DNA of 25,090 nt, from positions 1 to 25,090 of the forward strand of contig CAIOKW010000023.1 in NCBI GenBank assembly GCA_903858975.1. The letters are read 5' to 3'. Position numbers and translations under genes: made by a program. The DNA comes from Oligoflexia bacterium (GTDB lineage Bacteria; Bdellovibrionota; UBA1018; CAIMNF01). Position 1 is the first letter of the stretch. Every line of letters begins with the position of its first letter. Shown here piece after piece: positions 14,746-23,399 of the stretch. The notes under the pieces were generated by a model. That model was given only the letters and a program-made list of their open reading frames with translations, was not told where the DNA came from and ran no database searches.

Positions 14746-16230
14746 ATGACTCAATATTTGCTCGCCATTGATCAAGGAACGACCGGCACCAAAGTGCTGG
14801 TCATGGATACTGAACTCAATTTAGTGGCCGAAAAGTCCACCCCGTTTGAACAACACTTTCCGAATCCAGGTTGGGTCGAACATGATCTCCATCAGGTGTG
14901 GGAGAGTGTTCAGGCAGGGATTGATTTTGTTTCAGCAAAAGTTGACCCAAAAAAAATTATCGCCATTGGAATTACTAATCAGCGAGAAACGCTTTGTTTC
15001 TGGGATAAGAAAACCACTGCACCCCTAGCGCGTGCGATCGTGTGGCAAGACCGTCGTACGAGTGCAAGATGCGAAGAGCTAAAAAAACTGGGGCTTGAGT
15101 CCAAGATTCAAGAAAAGACAGGGCTCCTCCTTGATCCGTATTTTTCATCTACTAAACTCGAGTGGACGTTGAAAAACAATTCCGCCGTATCGGGTGCCGC
15201 CCAGGCTGGAACACTTGCCGTGGGGACGATTGAGTCTTTCTTGCTCGCAAAGCTCACGGCTGGAAGAAGTCATGCGACTGAGGCCTCAAATGCCTCTCGA
15301 ACCATGCTCTACAATATTGAAAAAAATGAATGGGATTCTGAGCTCCTTTCTCTCTTTGGCGTGGACCCAAAGATTTTGCCCGAAGTGAAAAATACATTTT
15401 CTGAATTTGGTCAAACCTTGGGCGTTCCAGCTCTACCGAATGGGATTCCCATTAGTGGAATGATTGGCGATCAGCAATCTGCCCTCCTGGGACAGGCTTG
15501 TTTTGAAGAAGGGCGCGCAAAATGCACCTATGGAACGGGTGCGTTTTTACTGATGAACACCGGAAAGACACTCAAGCGAAGTCAGTCGCGACTCTTAAGC
15601 ACCATCGCATGGCGCGATCAAAAGGGTGAAACCACTTATGCGCTTGAGGGAAGTGCCTTTATGGCAGGCGCCACGATTCAATGGCTCCGTGATGGGCTCC
15701 AAATGATTTCAAGTTCAGCAGAGGTGGAACCTTTAGCGCTCTCGGTTCCAAGTTCCGAAGGTGTGATGTTAGTTCCCGCCTTTACGGGCTTAGGCGCACC
15801 GTACTGGGATCCGCACGCTCGCGCGGTCATCTCAGGACTTACGCGTGGTTCTACTAAGGCTCACATCGCAAGAGCCGCATTAGAAGGAATTGCCTTTCAG
15901 AATGTCGATATTTTACATGCCATGGAAAAAGACCTCGGAAGTGAAATTAAGAATCTGAGCGTGGATGGCGGGGCATGCAAAAATAACTTACTGATGCAAA
16001 TTCAATCTGACCTTCTTGGCCGCAAGCTGTTTAGGCCTGCATTCACCGAGACCACAGCGCTTGGAGCGATTTTTGCGGCGGGCTTAGGGGTTGGTGTTTG
16101 GACTTCCTTTCAAGATATCGGAAAAGTGTGGAAGCTTGAGCGAGAGTTTTCTCCTATGATTTCTCTTGAGGATCGGTCGCGTCACCTGTTGGAGTGGAAA
16201 AAGGCCATTGCTCGTGCGCAGACCTATTAG
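14746..16230 (+). CDS. glpK: Glycerol kinase
   Basis: This FGGY-family kinase converts glycerol to sn-glycerol 3-phosphate. The 494 residues agree with GlpK (about 500). Typical segments are the ATP-binding start AIDQGTTGTKVLV, the substrate-side GITNQRET and AIVWQDRRT, DPYFSSTKLEW, SGMIGDQQSALLGQ, and the second FGGY signature region GLGAPYWDPHARAVISGLTR. The gene follows the hutG-like gene by 13 bases and has TTGAGG 5-6 bases before the ATG. No glpF, glpD or glpR lies beside it. Confidence 0.95.
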   Translation: MTQYLLAIDQGTTGTKVLVMDTELNLVAEKSTPFEQHFPNPGWVEHDLHQVWESVQAGIDFVSAKVDPKKIIAIGITNQRETLCFWDKKTTAPLARAIVWQDRRTSARCEELKKLGLESKIQEKTGLLLDPYFSSTKLEWTLKNNSAVSGAAQAGTLAVGTIESFLLAKLTAGRSHATEASNASRTMLYNIEKNEWDSELLSLFGVDPKILPEVKNTFSEFGQTLGVPALPNGIPISGMIGDQQSALLGQACFEEGRAKCTYGTGAFLLMNTGKTLKRSQSRLLSTIAWRDQKGETTYALEGSAFMAGATIQWLRDGLQMISSSAEVEPLALSVPSSEGVMLVPAFTGLGAPYWDPHARAVISGLTRGSTKAHIARAALEGIAFQNVDILHAMEKDLGSEIKNLSVDGGACKNNLLMQIQSDLLGRKLFRPAFTETTALGAIFAAGLGVGVWTSFQDIGKVWKLEREFSPMISLEDRSRHLLEWKKAIARAQTY

Positions 16231-16262
16231 GTTAAACTCAGTTTTCATGGTATTCTTGAGGT

Positions 16263-16640
16263 ATGGCGAACGACGATCAAAGACGAAAAAACTTTTGGGA
16301 TGAAGACGAAGAAGAGGAATTAAGTTCCCCGAAGACCGGTGCTGGCCCGGGTACGGTTTCAGGTGCTGCCGGCGCTGATTCGGCTCAAATTGATCAAAAA
16401 ATTCAAGAAGCCCGTGTCCTGATGGAGCAAACCCATCAACTTCATTTACAGTTTTTAAATGGAGTCGAGAAACGGATCCCGATCGAGAAGGTGAAGCTCT
16501 TAGAGGGAAAGATTAACGAACTTCAGCGCCTGGGAACGAATCTGACCGCTGCGAAATTTCGCATCAGCCAGTTTCTTGCTCAATATGCTCAAATGAAAGA
16601 GTTGTGGGAGCGAAAGCTTCGCGAGCGAGAGCGAAAGTAA
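16263..16640 (+). CDS. Small acidic/coiled-coil protein of unknown function
   Basis: The 125-residue product starts with a polar, very acidic stretch (DEDEEEELS at 14-22) and a glycine/alanine-rich linker to about residue 38. A long helical, probably coiled-coil region with leucine and glutamine heptads follows (about 42-125), with a strongly basic end (ERKLRERERK). No catalytic motif, signal peptide or membrane segment is seen. The ribosome binding site TTGAGG precedes the ATG closely. It lies 32 bases after glpK and may be carried on the same message. I recognise no family. Confidence 0.7.
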   Translation: MANDDQRRKNFWDEDEEEELSSPKTGAGPGTVSGAAGADSAQIDQKIQEARVLMEQTHQLHLQFLNGVEKRIPIEKVKLLEGKINELQRLGTNLTAAKFRISQFLAQYAQMKELWERKLRERERK

Positions 16641-16642
16641 TC

Positions 16643-17224
16643 TTACTGGCCTAAGAATTTCGACACGAGATTTTTTACGATTCCGCCAACGCCATAGGGA
16701 ACCGAATAGGGACGTTCCGGAGTAGCGTTGAAATCGTGATCAAACCCCATCTTGTGAGTCCATTCATGAATCACTGTGTTTGAGATGTCAGCGATGGAAG
16801 CATTATTGTAGTAGCGATTGTAGACGTGAAGGAAAGGGTCACTAGGACTGGTGAAGGCAATCGCTCTTGAGATGGGTTTCCAAAATGGAGGCGTGTAAAT
16901 GCTGAGGCGCATATCCGCAACCCCATCAGCCGGACGTGGACTCGGGAACTGTTCTGCACCAGCCATAAGTGCTTCGTAAATTTCTAAATTACTCTTCCCA
17001 TTGTTTTGAATAAACCCAAGCTTACCTTGGTATGAAAAGTTTAGGATCGCCTCTTTAAATTCAGGCGTATTTAGAATCTGATCCAGAACGACGATCGCTT
17101 GATCGAGTTTCTGCGATTGAGCTGCACTAAAGTTCTCACGGTCCGTGACCTTGAGCTCAAGAGCGGAGCTTGAAGAAGAAGTGAATATAAGGACTGAAAC
17201 AGCAATTCCAAGTAGAGACTTCAT
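16643..17224 (-). CDS. Exported metzincin-like zinc protease or zinc-binding protein
   Basis: A signal peptide (about 1-21, hydrophobic core LLGIAVSVLIF) precedes a 170-residue domain containing HEWTHKMGFDH at 153-163. This is the extended zinc motif HExxHxxGxxH with all three histidines (153, 157, 163) and the catalytic glutamate 154, as in metzincins. The domain is small for a protease; the region upstream has aromatic and tyrosine-rich stretches (YNRYYNN at 135-141). Periplasmic or secreted proteolysis is inferred. The gene lies downstream of ligA on the same strand but is separated by 75 bases with a hairpin, and ends 2 bases from the coiled-coil gene's stop. Confidence 0.7.
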   Translation of the reverse strand: MKSLLGIAVSVLIFTSSSSSALELKVTDRENFSAAQSQKLDQAIVVLDQILNTPEFKEAILNFSYQGKLGFIQNNGKSNLEIYEALMAGAEQFPSPRPADGVADMRLSIYTPPFWKPISRAIAFTSPSDPFLHVYNRYYNNASIADISNTVIHEWTHKMGFDHDFNATPERPYSVPYGVGGIVKNLVSKFLGQ

Positions 17225-17270
17225 GCTCTAATGGATCGGAAATTTGCTGAAAAAACATGAGAAAGACTCG

Positions 17271-17293
17271 ATCTGGCTACTGTTCCGCCAGAT
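17271..17293 (-). terminator. Hairpin after ligA
   Basis: ATCTGGC (17271-17277) and GCCAGAT (17287-17293) form a 7-bp stem with a 9-base loop, 7 bases past the ligA stop on the minus strand. A T-rich but interrupted stretch follows farther on. It is a possible terminator between ligA and the metzincin-like gene. Confidence 0.4.
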
Positions 17294-17299
17294 GACTCA

Positions 17300-19315
17300 T
17301 CACTTCATGAGTTGATTGAACTCTTCTTCGGAAATGACGCGAACCCCAAGAGCCTGGGCTTTCTCAAGTTTGCTTCCGGCTTCAGCCCCTGCAAGCACGA
17401 AATCGGTCTTTTTGGAAACGGAAGAGGAGGTTTTTCCGCCCCGATCCTCAATCATTTTCTCGGCTTCAGAGCGGGTCAGGGTGGGAAGAGTGCCCGTTAA
17501 AACAAAAGTTTTACCGGCAAATACTTGTGATTCTCCTGAGGCCTTTGGCTCGATCGGAGTCACAAATTCAAGAAGGTTCTCGAGTTCATCGATGTATTCT
17601 TTTCCTTCGAAAGAGTGCGTGATGGATTTAGCCATCTCATCCCCAATGCCATCAACGAGCAGGAGATCATCGGTGTTGGCATTGACCAGTTTTTTGAAAG
17701 ATTTAAAATGTTGAGCAAGTAATTTGGCACTCGTTTCTCCGATGTGCCTAATCCCGAGGCCATAAATGAAACGATAAAGCTCAGGGGTTCTTGCTGATTC
17801 AATGGCATTTAGGAGTTTGTGGGCTGACTTCTCAGCGAAGCCTTCCAATGAAAGTACGTCATCGTAAGAAAGTTTAAACAGATCAGAGAGGTGCTTCACG
17901 AGGCCTGCATCGACCAGCTGATCGACAATCTTATCCCCAAGGCCCTCAATGTTGATGGCGTCTTTCTGTGCAAAGTGTTTAATTCGCTCTTTCAGTTTTG
18001 CGATACAATTTTTCCCTGAACAGCGTGCCACCGCTTCGCCCTCTGGCCGAACTGCGGGTGATCCGCATACTGGGCAAGTGTCTGGAATAAAAAATCGGCG
18101 CTCATCACCACGACGTTTATCTTTTAAAACCTCAACCACTTCTGGAATGACATCCCCTGCGCGCTGAATGACCACGTGGTCTCCAATTCGAATATCCTTG
18201 CGGTTGATTTCATCTTGGTTGTGAAGAGTGGCGCGTTTTACAATCACTCCGCTGACATTCACGGGGCTCACGATCGCGACTGGCGTGAGGGCTCCGGTTC
18301 GTCCCACCTGCACTTGAATGTCCTCGATCAGGGTCACTGATTTTTGAGGAGGATACTTAAATGCAATCATGCTTCGGGGAGAGCGCGCAATGAAGCCCGC
18401 GGTTTGTTGGAGCGAAAAAGCATTGAGCTTCACCACGACCCCGTCAATTTCAAAGGGAAGGGTTTCTCGCAACGACTCAATCTCTTTATAAAATTCGATC
18501 ACTTCTTTGGCGCCATGACAAACCTTCCGCCATTGCCCAACAGGTAGACCCCATGCCTTTAATTGGTTCTCAAATTCTGAAATGGTCTTCGGAAGTTCGA
18601 ATCCCACGACTTCGCCCACGCCATAGAAAAACCCAGTCAAGGGGCGCGAAGCGGTAATCTTTGAATCGAGCTGCCGTAAGCTTCCAGCTGCGGCATTTCT
18701 GGGGTTTGCAAAAGTCTTTTCACCTTTGTTGATCTGATTCTGATTGAGTCTTAAGAAATCTCGAACCGGAAGCACGATCTCGCCGCGAATCTCGATCTTT
18801 TCAGGAGGATGTTCCGTGTGAAGTTTCATTGGAATGCTTCGAATGGTCTTGATGTTTTCAGTGACATCTTCTCCGACTTCACCATCCCCTCGGGTTGCCG
18901 CGCGGGTGAGGATTCCGTGCTCGTAAACGAGGTTGATCGACAGTCCATCAAACTTAAGTTCAGCAAAGTACTCGAGCTTCCGGGATTCTTCGATCTCAAT
19001 AAAGCGGTGCACTCGCTCATCAAAAGCCGTAAATTCTTCTTCCGTGAGCGCATTGGCAAGAGAGAGCATCGGAACGCCATGCTTCGATTTTTTGAATTGC
19101 TCTAAGGCCTTACCGCCCACTCGTTTGGTCGGGGAAAGGGGGGAGGCCAGCTCAGGGTGTTCTGCTTCTAGTTTCTGAAGTTTACGAAAGAGTACATCGT
19201 ATTCAGCATCGGTGACCGTGGGAGCATCCTGAACATAATAGGCCTCATCATGCTTCTCGATTTCATGCATGAGGTTTTCAATTTCATCTTTAAAATTCTT
19301 CTGCGAACCGCTCAT
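17300..19315 (-). CDS. ligA: NAD+-dependent DNA ligase
   Basis: This is the essential replicative ligase, which joins nicks in duplex DNA using NAD+. It has 671 residues, the usual length. The order of parts is the Ia/adenylation domain with the active-site lysine in ELKFDG (Lys121), TRGDGEVGEDVT nearby, and PRNAAAGSLRQLD. An OB fold follows, then a four-cysteine zinc finger beginning CPVCGSPA, helix-hairpin-helix repeats, and a C-terminal BRCT domain from about 595 (FVLTGTLPTLTR). It is the last gene of a compact minus-strand unit, 3 bases behind the beta-barrel protein gene. That is an unusual partner for a replication gene. Confidence 0.97.
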   Translation of the reverse strand: MSGSQKNFKDEIENLMHEIEKHDEAYYVQDAPTVTDAEYDVLFRKLQKLEAEHPELASPLSPTKRVGGKALEQFKKSKHGVPMLSLANALTEEEFTAFDERVHRFIEIEESRKLEYFAELKFDGLSINLVYEHGILTRAATRGDGEVGEDVTENIKTIRSIPMKLHTEHPPEKIEIRGEIVLPVRDFLRLNQNQINKGEKTFANPRNAAAGSLRQLDSKITASRPLTGFFYGVGEVVGFELPKTISEFENQLKAWGLPVGQWRKVCHGAKEVIEFYKEIESLRETLPFEIDGVVVKLNAFSLQQTAGFIARSPRSMIAFKYPPQKSVTLIEDIQVQVGRTGALTPVAIVSPVNVSGVIVKRATLHNQDEINRKDIRIGDHVVIQRAGDVIPEVVEVLKDKRRGDERRFFIPDTCPVCGSPAVRPEGEAVARCSGKNCIAKLKERIKHFAQKDAINIEGLGDKIVDQLVDAGLVKHLSDLFKLSYDDVLSLEGFAEKSAHKLLNAIESARTPELYRFIYGLGIRHIGETSAKLLAQHFKSFKKLVNANTDDLLLVDGIGDEMAKSITHSFEGKEYIDELENLLEFVTPIEPKASGESQVFAGKTFVLTGTLPTLTRSEAEKMIEDRGGKTSSSVSKKTDFVLAGAEAGSKLEKAQALGVRVISEEEFNQLMK

Positions 19316-19318
19316 TCG

Positions 19319-20839
19319 TCAAAAATAGTACATGATGGACGGAGAGAGCGAGAACATTTTTTGGGAAACGGTCTGACCACTAACAAAGTCCATGCTTTGC
19401 GAAGAAATATTAAAAATCACGCGAAAGAAGAAGTGCGGATCCAGTTGATACGTTCCACCGAGTCTAAAATTAAGGTCGCTGGATGCGGTTGCGTCACCGT
19501 AAGCGAGATCTTTGGATGAGGCGCTATGAATCAATCCTAAATCGAGGTCCATTTGAGCGCTGAAGCGGTTATATACCGGAAACGATCCGCCAACACCGAT
19601 GATCAGGCTTTGGAAATCACTGTTCGCGGTCAGGTCTGAGGATTTGGTGAGGGTATAGCTACTGGATTTATATCCGGCGTGAACCCAAGCCACCGGATCA
19701 AAAAGATTCTTCATTGGAAAGAGTGAGTACCCGAGTGCTAAACGGACTTGAGAGTGGGAACCATTGTAAGAAGTGGAGAGCGCCGATCCAGTCGTGAGAT
19801 CCCGAGGCGTGTATTTGTAAAACGAACCACCGTAAGATCCTTGTGCAAGATACCTTGAGTTCAACCACATTTGGGTGTCGAGCTCAAAGGTTCCCAAGAA
19901 TCCTGATCCCGTTCTTCCGCCACCGGTGCCATCGCCCACTTCTCTTGAATAACTACCGATTCCGCCATTGGCGGCCACCCAGCCTGAGCGAGGAATGAAG
20001 GAATGAGATTCTGAAGCGTTGCCCTTTGATTCAGGGGGGGCTGCAATGATTTCTCGAACTTTATGATTTCGAATGACCTTCACGTTTGGCTCAGTCTCGG
20101 TCACCTTTGCAAAACTTAAGGTTTCTTCAACTTGCTCTACTTTAGCGCGGCCGATGGGTTGCCATCTCCACTCTTCAATTGTTTTTAAGAGGGGGTGGCG
20201 CTTCACACTTTGAAGTGAGTAAAGGGTGAGGGTGTCTTGGGGTTTTACGCCCTGATTTCGGCCGACGCTCACCGTGATGCTCTCTCCCTCCACTCCAGTC
20301 ACTTGACCTAAGAATGGAAGTTTTCGAATGAGTTCATCCAGAGCCTTCTGGACGGCATGAGGGAGCTCGCTCCCTTGAAGGCCCATTTCTTTGCCTTCAT
20401 CGATGTATCTGAATTCGACGCTCGCAACCACATCTCCCTTGGGAGCATAAATCCATTCTAAAACGAATCGGTAGGTGTCGCCCTCTTTATAAACTCGGCT
20501 TCGAAGGAGGTCTTCCACTTGGTATTTTTGGGAAATCTTTTTTAAAATCTCGGGTTGCTCAACGAGTTCCCGGTACTTTGCTTTCGGGGTCCCTAAGACT
20601 TCATTCAATCCCTTCAGGGGCTTTACGGTGAAGCGAGATTGTTTGCTAAAGTAGGAATTGAATTGATCGTCGAGGTATTCGGTGAATACCCCGTCCATGT
20701 TGTCGCTGGCTTTTAGAAAACCCAAGGTTTCCATTTGGTAAACGCGGTCATTCTCAGGGCTTGCAAACGAGCTCGAGCAAGTCCCTAAAAGGAGTAGACC
20801 AAAGAAGGCTTGATTTATTTTTTTGAAAGTTGAGCCCAT
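19319..20839 (-). CDS. Outer-membrane protein: N-terminal soluble part plus C-terminal beta-barrel
   Basis: A signal peptide (about 1-27, cleavage near SSSFA) is followed by a soluble region (about 28-175) with mixed helix and strand. A small beta domain follows at about 180-255 (SVGRNQGVKPQDTLTLY and PIGRAKVEQVEE), similar in style to the SH3-like domain seen in FlgT-type proteins. From about 290 to 506 lie alternating aromatic strands rich in G, S and Y that end in MYYF; a terminal phenylalanine is the usual outer-membrane barrel signature. Function is unknown. The gene overlaps the upstream helix-turn-helix gene by 25 bases. Its GAGGAG site is only 2 bases before the ATG, too close to be ideal, so coupled translation is likely. 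Confidence 0.7.
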   Translation of the reverse strand: MGSTFKKINQAFFGLLLLGTCSSSFASPENDRVYQMETLGFLKASDNMDGVFTEYLDDQFNSYFSKQSRFTVKPLKGLNEVLGTPKAKYRELVEQPEILKKISQKYQVEDLLRSRVYKEGDTYRFVLEWIYAPKGDVVASVEFRYIDEGKEMGLQGSELPHAVQKALDELIRKLPFLGQVTGVEGESITVSVGRNQGVKPQDTLTLYSLQSVKRHPLLKTIEEWRWQPIGRAKVEQVEETLSFAKVTETEPNVKVIRNHKVREIIAAPPESKGNASESHSFIPRSGWVAANGGIGSYSREVGDGTGGGRTGSGFLGTFELDTQMWLNSRYLAQGSYGGSFYKYTPRDLTTGSALSTSYNGSHSQVRLALGYSLFPMKNLFDPVAWVHAGYKSSSYTLTKSSDLTANSDFQSLIIGVGGSFPVYNRFSAQMDLDLGLIHSASSKDLAYGDATASSDLNFRLGGTYQLDPHFFFRVIFNISSQSMDFVSGQTVSQKMFSLSPSIMYYF

Positions 20840-21156
20840 TTCTCCTCATAGAATGCAACAAGTGTCTTTAACTCCGCAATCTCTTCGTTTGCGGCGTTTA
20901 AAGCCTGTTCAACATTTTTAATTCTCGTATCCATATCGGGAGACGGGTTTTCGTTGATATAAGTTAGGGTTCGCGGGTCATGATTTCGGGGCGAGATAAA
21001 GGTGCCATCATCCATGACCAAGTATCGGCCTTCCAGGAGCTTCCATGGAATCTTATTGGATTTGATGTAGCGGCGCAAAGTAGAAAGGCTGATCCCTTTT
21101 TGGACGGAAAACTCCACCAGGGGAATCCATTTCTCACTTTCAAGTTCGCTTGCCAT
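20815..21156 (-). CDS. Small helix-turn-helix/coiled-coil protein
   Basis: The first 60 residues look like a MerR/excisionase-type winged helix: IPLVEFSVQKGISLSTLRRYIKSNKIPW splits into the segments FSVQKGISLSTLRRYI (about 16-31) and a wing (LEGRYLVMDDGTFI). The last 45 residues form a probable coiled coil (TRIKNVEQALNAANEEIAELKTL, about 77-99), suggesting a dimer. At 113 residues no effector domain is present. It is the first gene of a unit with the beta-barrel protein and ligA. The ATG has no ribosome binding site; a good -35/-10 pair ends 6 bases before it. Confidence 0.65.
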   Translation of the reverse strand: MASELESEKWIPLVEFSVQKGISLSTLRRYIKSNKIPWKLLEGRYLVMDDGTFISPRNHDPRTLTYINENPSPDMDTRIKNVEQALNAANEEIAELKTLVAFYEEKWAQLSKK

Positions 21157-21162
21157 CCTATC

Positions 21163-21190
21163 ATTCTATTTCCCTAAGCAGAAAATTCAA
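21163..21190 (-). promoter_or_regulatory. Putative leaderless promoter of HTH - OMP - ligA operon
   Basis: On the minus strand TTGAAT (21190-21185), 16 bases, TAGAAT (21168-21163), then 6 bases to the ATG. No Shine-Dalgarno is present between. Confidence 0.5.
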
Positions 21191-21218
21191 GTACTCTTAA
21201 GCTTGGGGATACAATTAA

Positions 21219-22451
21219 ATGGTCGCAGTGCCTAAAAAACGGATTTCGAGGAAAAAGAAGCTCGCCCTAGTTTTATCGGGCGGGGGCACCAAAGCTGCAG
21301 CCTTTCACATTGGGGTTGCCTATGCGCTGCGAGAGAGCGGATTTGAGTTCTTGCAGGGTCTCAAGTCAGATCAAAACCAAATCGAACCCCATTCCAAAAT
21401 GATTCAGACCTACATTGGATCCAGTGGTGGTTCCTTCATCGCGACCGTGCTTGCGGCTGGCTATAGTTTAGAGAACATCTCGGCGTCTTTCTTGAATCAG
21501 GTTTCGCCCGAGGGTTCCCAATTCTTTCCGCGTCCCTTGCCTCGACTTCAGTATTCAAAAATGTTTAAAATTCGGCCAGAAATCGCAAAAGAACAAGTGA
21601 GTCAATTTGCGACCGTCCGAAATATCATGGGCTCCTTGATCGATGGACGCTTTCCATCGCTCCTGCAACTGAAGTGGCTTAAAATGACCGGTATTTTTAG
21701 CACGGCAGGCCTAGAACAGTTTATTCGTGAAGAAGTGATTCCCTCGAATCGTTTTGATGATTATCGGCCTGAGCTCTTTATTGTGAGTACGAAATTAAAC
21801 GACTCGCAAAAAGTGGTATTTGGGAAAAATGCGTATTCCCCCCCTCCACATGATCCCCGTTGTGAGTATCAGACTCATGCGAGAGTTTCCGATGCGGTTG
21901 CGGCGAGTGCTTCTTTGCCAGTGGTCTATGCGCCCTACACGATTCCCGATGAGAACGGACGCCCTCACTATTATATTGATGGAGAGATTCGTGAAACCTT
22001 ATCCACACACATCGCGGTGGACTCGGGTGCGGACCTTGTTTTCACGAGTTACACACACCAACCTTACCGCTTTGTAAAAGAAATTGGATCTCTGACGGGG
22101 CTTGGGCTTCCAGCGATTGTGATTCAGTCTATTTACATCTTGATTGAACAAAAGATCAATTCAACCTATGAGTCCTATCGCTCCAAAAAGGCTGCGATGA
22201 ACGAAGTGTACCGATATTGTAAGGATGCGGGGCTTGGGGATGAGCAATCTGAGAAAATTCTCTCGATTTTAGAAAAAGAACTCAATCAAAGCCGAGATCT
22301 AGACATTATCCCGATTCATCCGAGCTCATCTGATACGCGGACTTTCTTGGCAGAGCACTTCACGCTGAATCCCCGAAAGTTATCGGAAATTGTGAAGGCG
22401 GGCTTTAAGGCTGGAATGAGTAATCTTTCCAAATACGAATTCGAAGATTAA
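21219..22451 (+). CDS. Patatin-like phospholipase
   Basis: This is a lipid acyl hydrolase of the patatin family with its Ser-Asp dyad visible. The oxyanion motif is LSGGGTKAAAFHIG (about 19-32), the nucleophile motif GSSGG has Ser69 at 67-71, and the catalytic aspartate lies in YYIDGE (Asp254). The 410 residues form one patatin domain (about 14-330) and a C-terminal helical region. No signal peptide is seen; the start is basic (KKRISRKKK), so it may sit at the inner face of the membrane or leave by a non-Sec route. In a predator such enzymes could attack prey lipids, but this is inference. It is divergent from the HTH gene (62 bases) and ends 1 base from the LysR gene's stop. Confidence 0.87.
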   Translation: MVAVPKKRISRKKKLALVLSGGGTKAAAFHIGVAYALRESGFEFLQGLKSDQNQIEPHSKMIQTYIGSSGGSFIATVLAAGYSLENISASFLNQVSPEGSQFFPRPLPRLQYSKMFKIRPEIAKEQVSQFATVRNIMGSLIDGRFPSLLQLKWLKMTGIFSTAGLEQFIREEVIPSNRFDDYRPELFIVSTKLNDSQKVVFGKNAYSPPPHDPRCEYQTHARVSDAVAASASLPVVYAPYTIPDENGRPHYYIDGEIRETLSTHIAVDSGADLVFTSYTHQPYRFVKEIGSLTGLGLPAIVIQSIYILIEQKINSTYESYRSKKAAMNEVYRYCKDAGLGDEQSEKILSILEKELNQSRDLDIIPIHPSSSDTRTFLAEHFTLNPRKLSEIVKAGFKAGMSNLSKYEFED

Positions 22452-22452
22452 A

Positions 22453-23361
22453 TCAGCGCTTCAGTTGGTTGCCTAAGAACTCAAGCGTGGTTTTTCCAGC
22501 AAGAGTGAGGGTCTTTTCTTCCAGATACGCAATGCTGATGGCGTTAATCAGATTTTTCTCCGAACCCTTTAAGATTTGAAGATCTTCCCCTCGGTTGATC
22601 AGTTTTTGCGCCAAGTGCCCGGGAAGGACGCCTGCTCCGACTTGGTTTAAGATCATCTTCGAAATCGCTTGAGCATCGGTAATGTAAACCCGCACATCAA
22701 GCTCTGGGCCTTTCACGTGCAAGTGGTGCTTCATCCAAAGACTCAAGACCGATTGCTCTTCTTGGTAGTCGACGTAAGTGAGTTTTTTATAAAAATCAAA
22801 GTCCGTTTGAATTTTCTGCGGTAGTCCCAGTTTCTTAGAAACACAGAGCTCAAGGACTTCATCATAAACGGGCTCGGTCTTGATTCCTTTATCGAGTGAG
22901 AAGGAGTCTACGAATGCAAAATCAAGCTCTCCATTCAAGAGCATATGATTCATTTCAAACGGAAATCCTTGTCGAATCTTGAAGCGGACTTTGGGATTCT
23001 TCTTCTGAAACTCCGACAGGAGCGGAATGATGATGTTGTTCCCAAATTCAATTGGTACGCCAATGGAGACAAGCCCCGTCAATTCTTTGTCGGTATTTTT
23101 GAGTCGATTGAGGGTGGTCTCGATGTACTCAAAGCTCTTAGAGGTGTGCTGATAGAGTTCTCGCGCAGCTGGAGTCGCCACGAGCTTCTGTTTGATGCGA
23201 TCAAAAAGTTTGAGTTCAAGGACTTCTTCGAGTGCCTTGATGTGTTGACTAACGCCCGATTGGGTCAGGTGCAGCTCTTTTGCGGCATGTGTCATGCTTT
23301 TAGTGCGATAAACCGATTCAAATACGCGAAGCTGATTGAGATTAATCTGATCGATTAGCAT
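22453..23361 (-). CDS. LysR-family transcriptional regulator
   Basis: The N-terminal winged helix-turn-helix (about 5-64) is typical: LNQLRVFESVYRTKSMTHAA followed by LHLTQSGVSQHIKALEEVL and LFDR. The remaining 240 residues are the periplasmic-binding-protein-like effector domain (LVSIGVPIEFGNN onward). At 302 residues it is full length. The effector is unknown. It is transcribed divergently from sdhC with 102 bases between the starts, the classical LysR layout, so control of the sdh operon and of itself is a reasonable guess. The ATG at 23361 lacks a ribosome binding site; TATCCT lies 7 bases before it. Confidence 0.92.
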   Translation of the reverse strand: MLIDQINLNQLRVFESVYRTKSMTHAAKELHLTQSGVSQHIKALEEVLELKLFDRIKQKLVATPAARELYQHTSKSFEYIETTLNRLKNTDKELTGLVSIGVPIEFGNNIIIPLLSEFQKKNPKVRFKIRQGFPFEMNHMLLNGELDFAFVDSFSLDKGIKTEPVYDEVLELCVSKKLGLPQKIQTDFDFYKKLTYVDYQEEQSVLSLWMKHHLHVKGPELDVRVYITDAQAISKMILNQVGAGVLPGHLAQKLINRGEDLQILKGSEKNLINAISIAYLEEKTLTLAGKTTLEFLGNQLKR

Positions 23362-23368
23362 GGCTAAT

Positions 23369-23398
23369 AGGATAAAGGTCTCGACTGTATGAAATCAA
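23369..23398 (-). promoter_or_regulatory. Putative leaderless promoter of LysR gene
   Basis: On the minus strand TTGATT (23398-23393), 18 bases, TATCCT (23374-23369), then 7 bases to the ATG. It abuts the candidate sdh promoter on the other strand, so a regulator bound between could affect both. Confidence 0.4.
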
Positions 23399-23399
23399 G

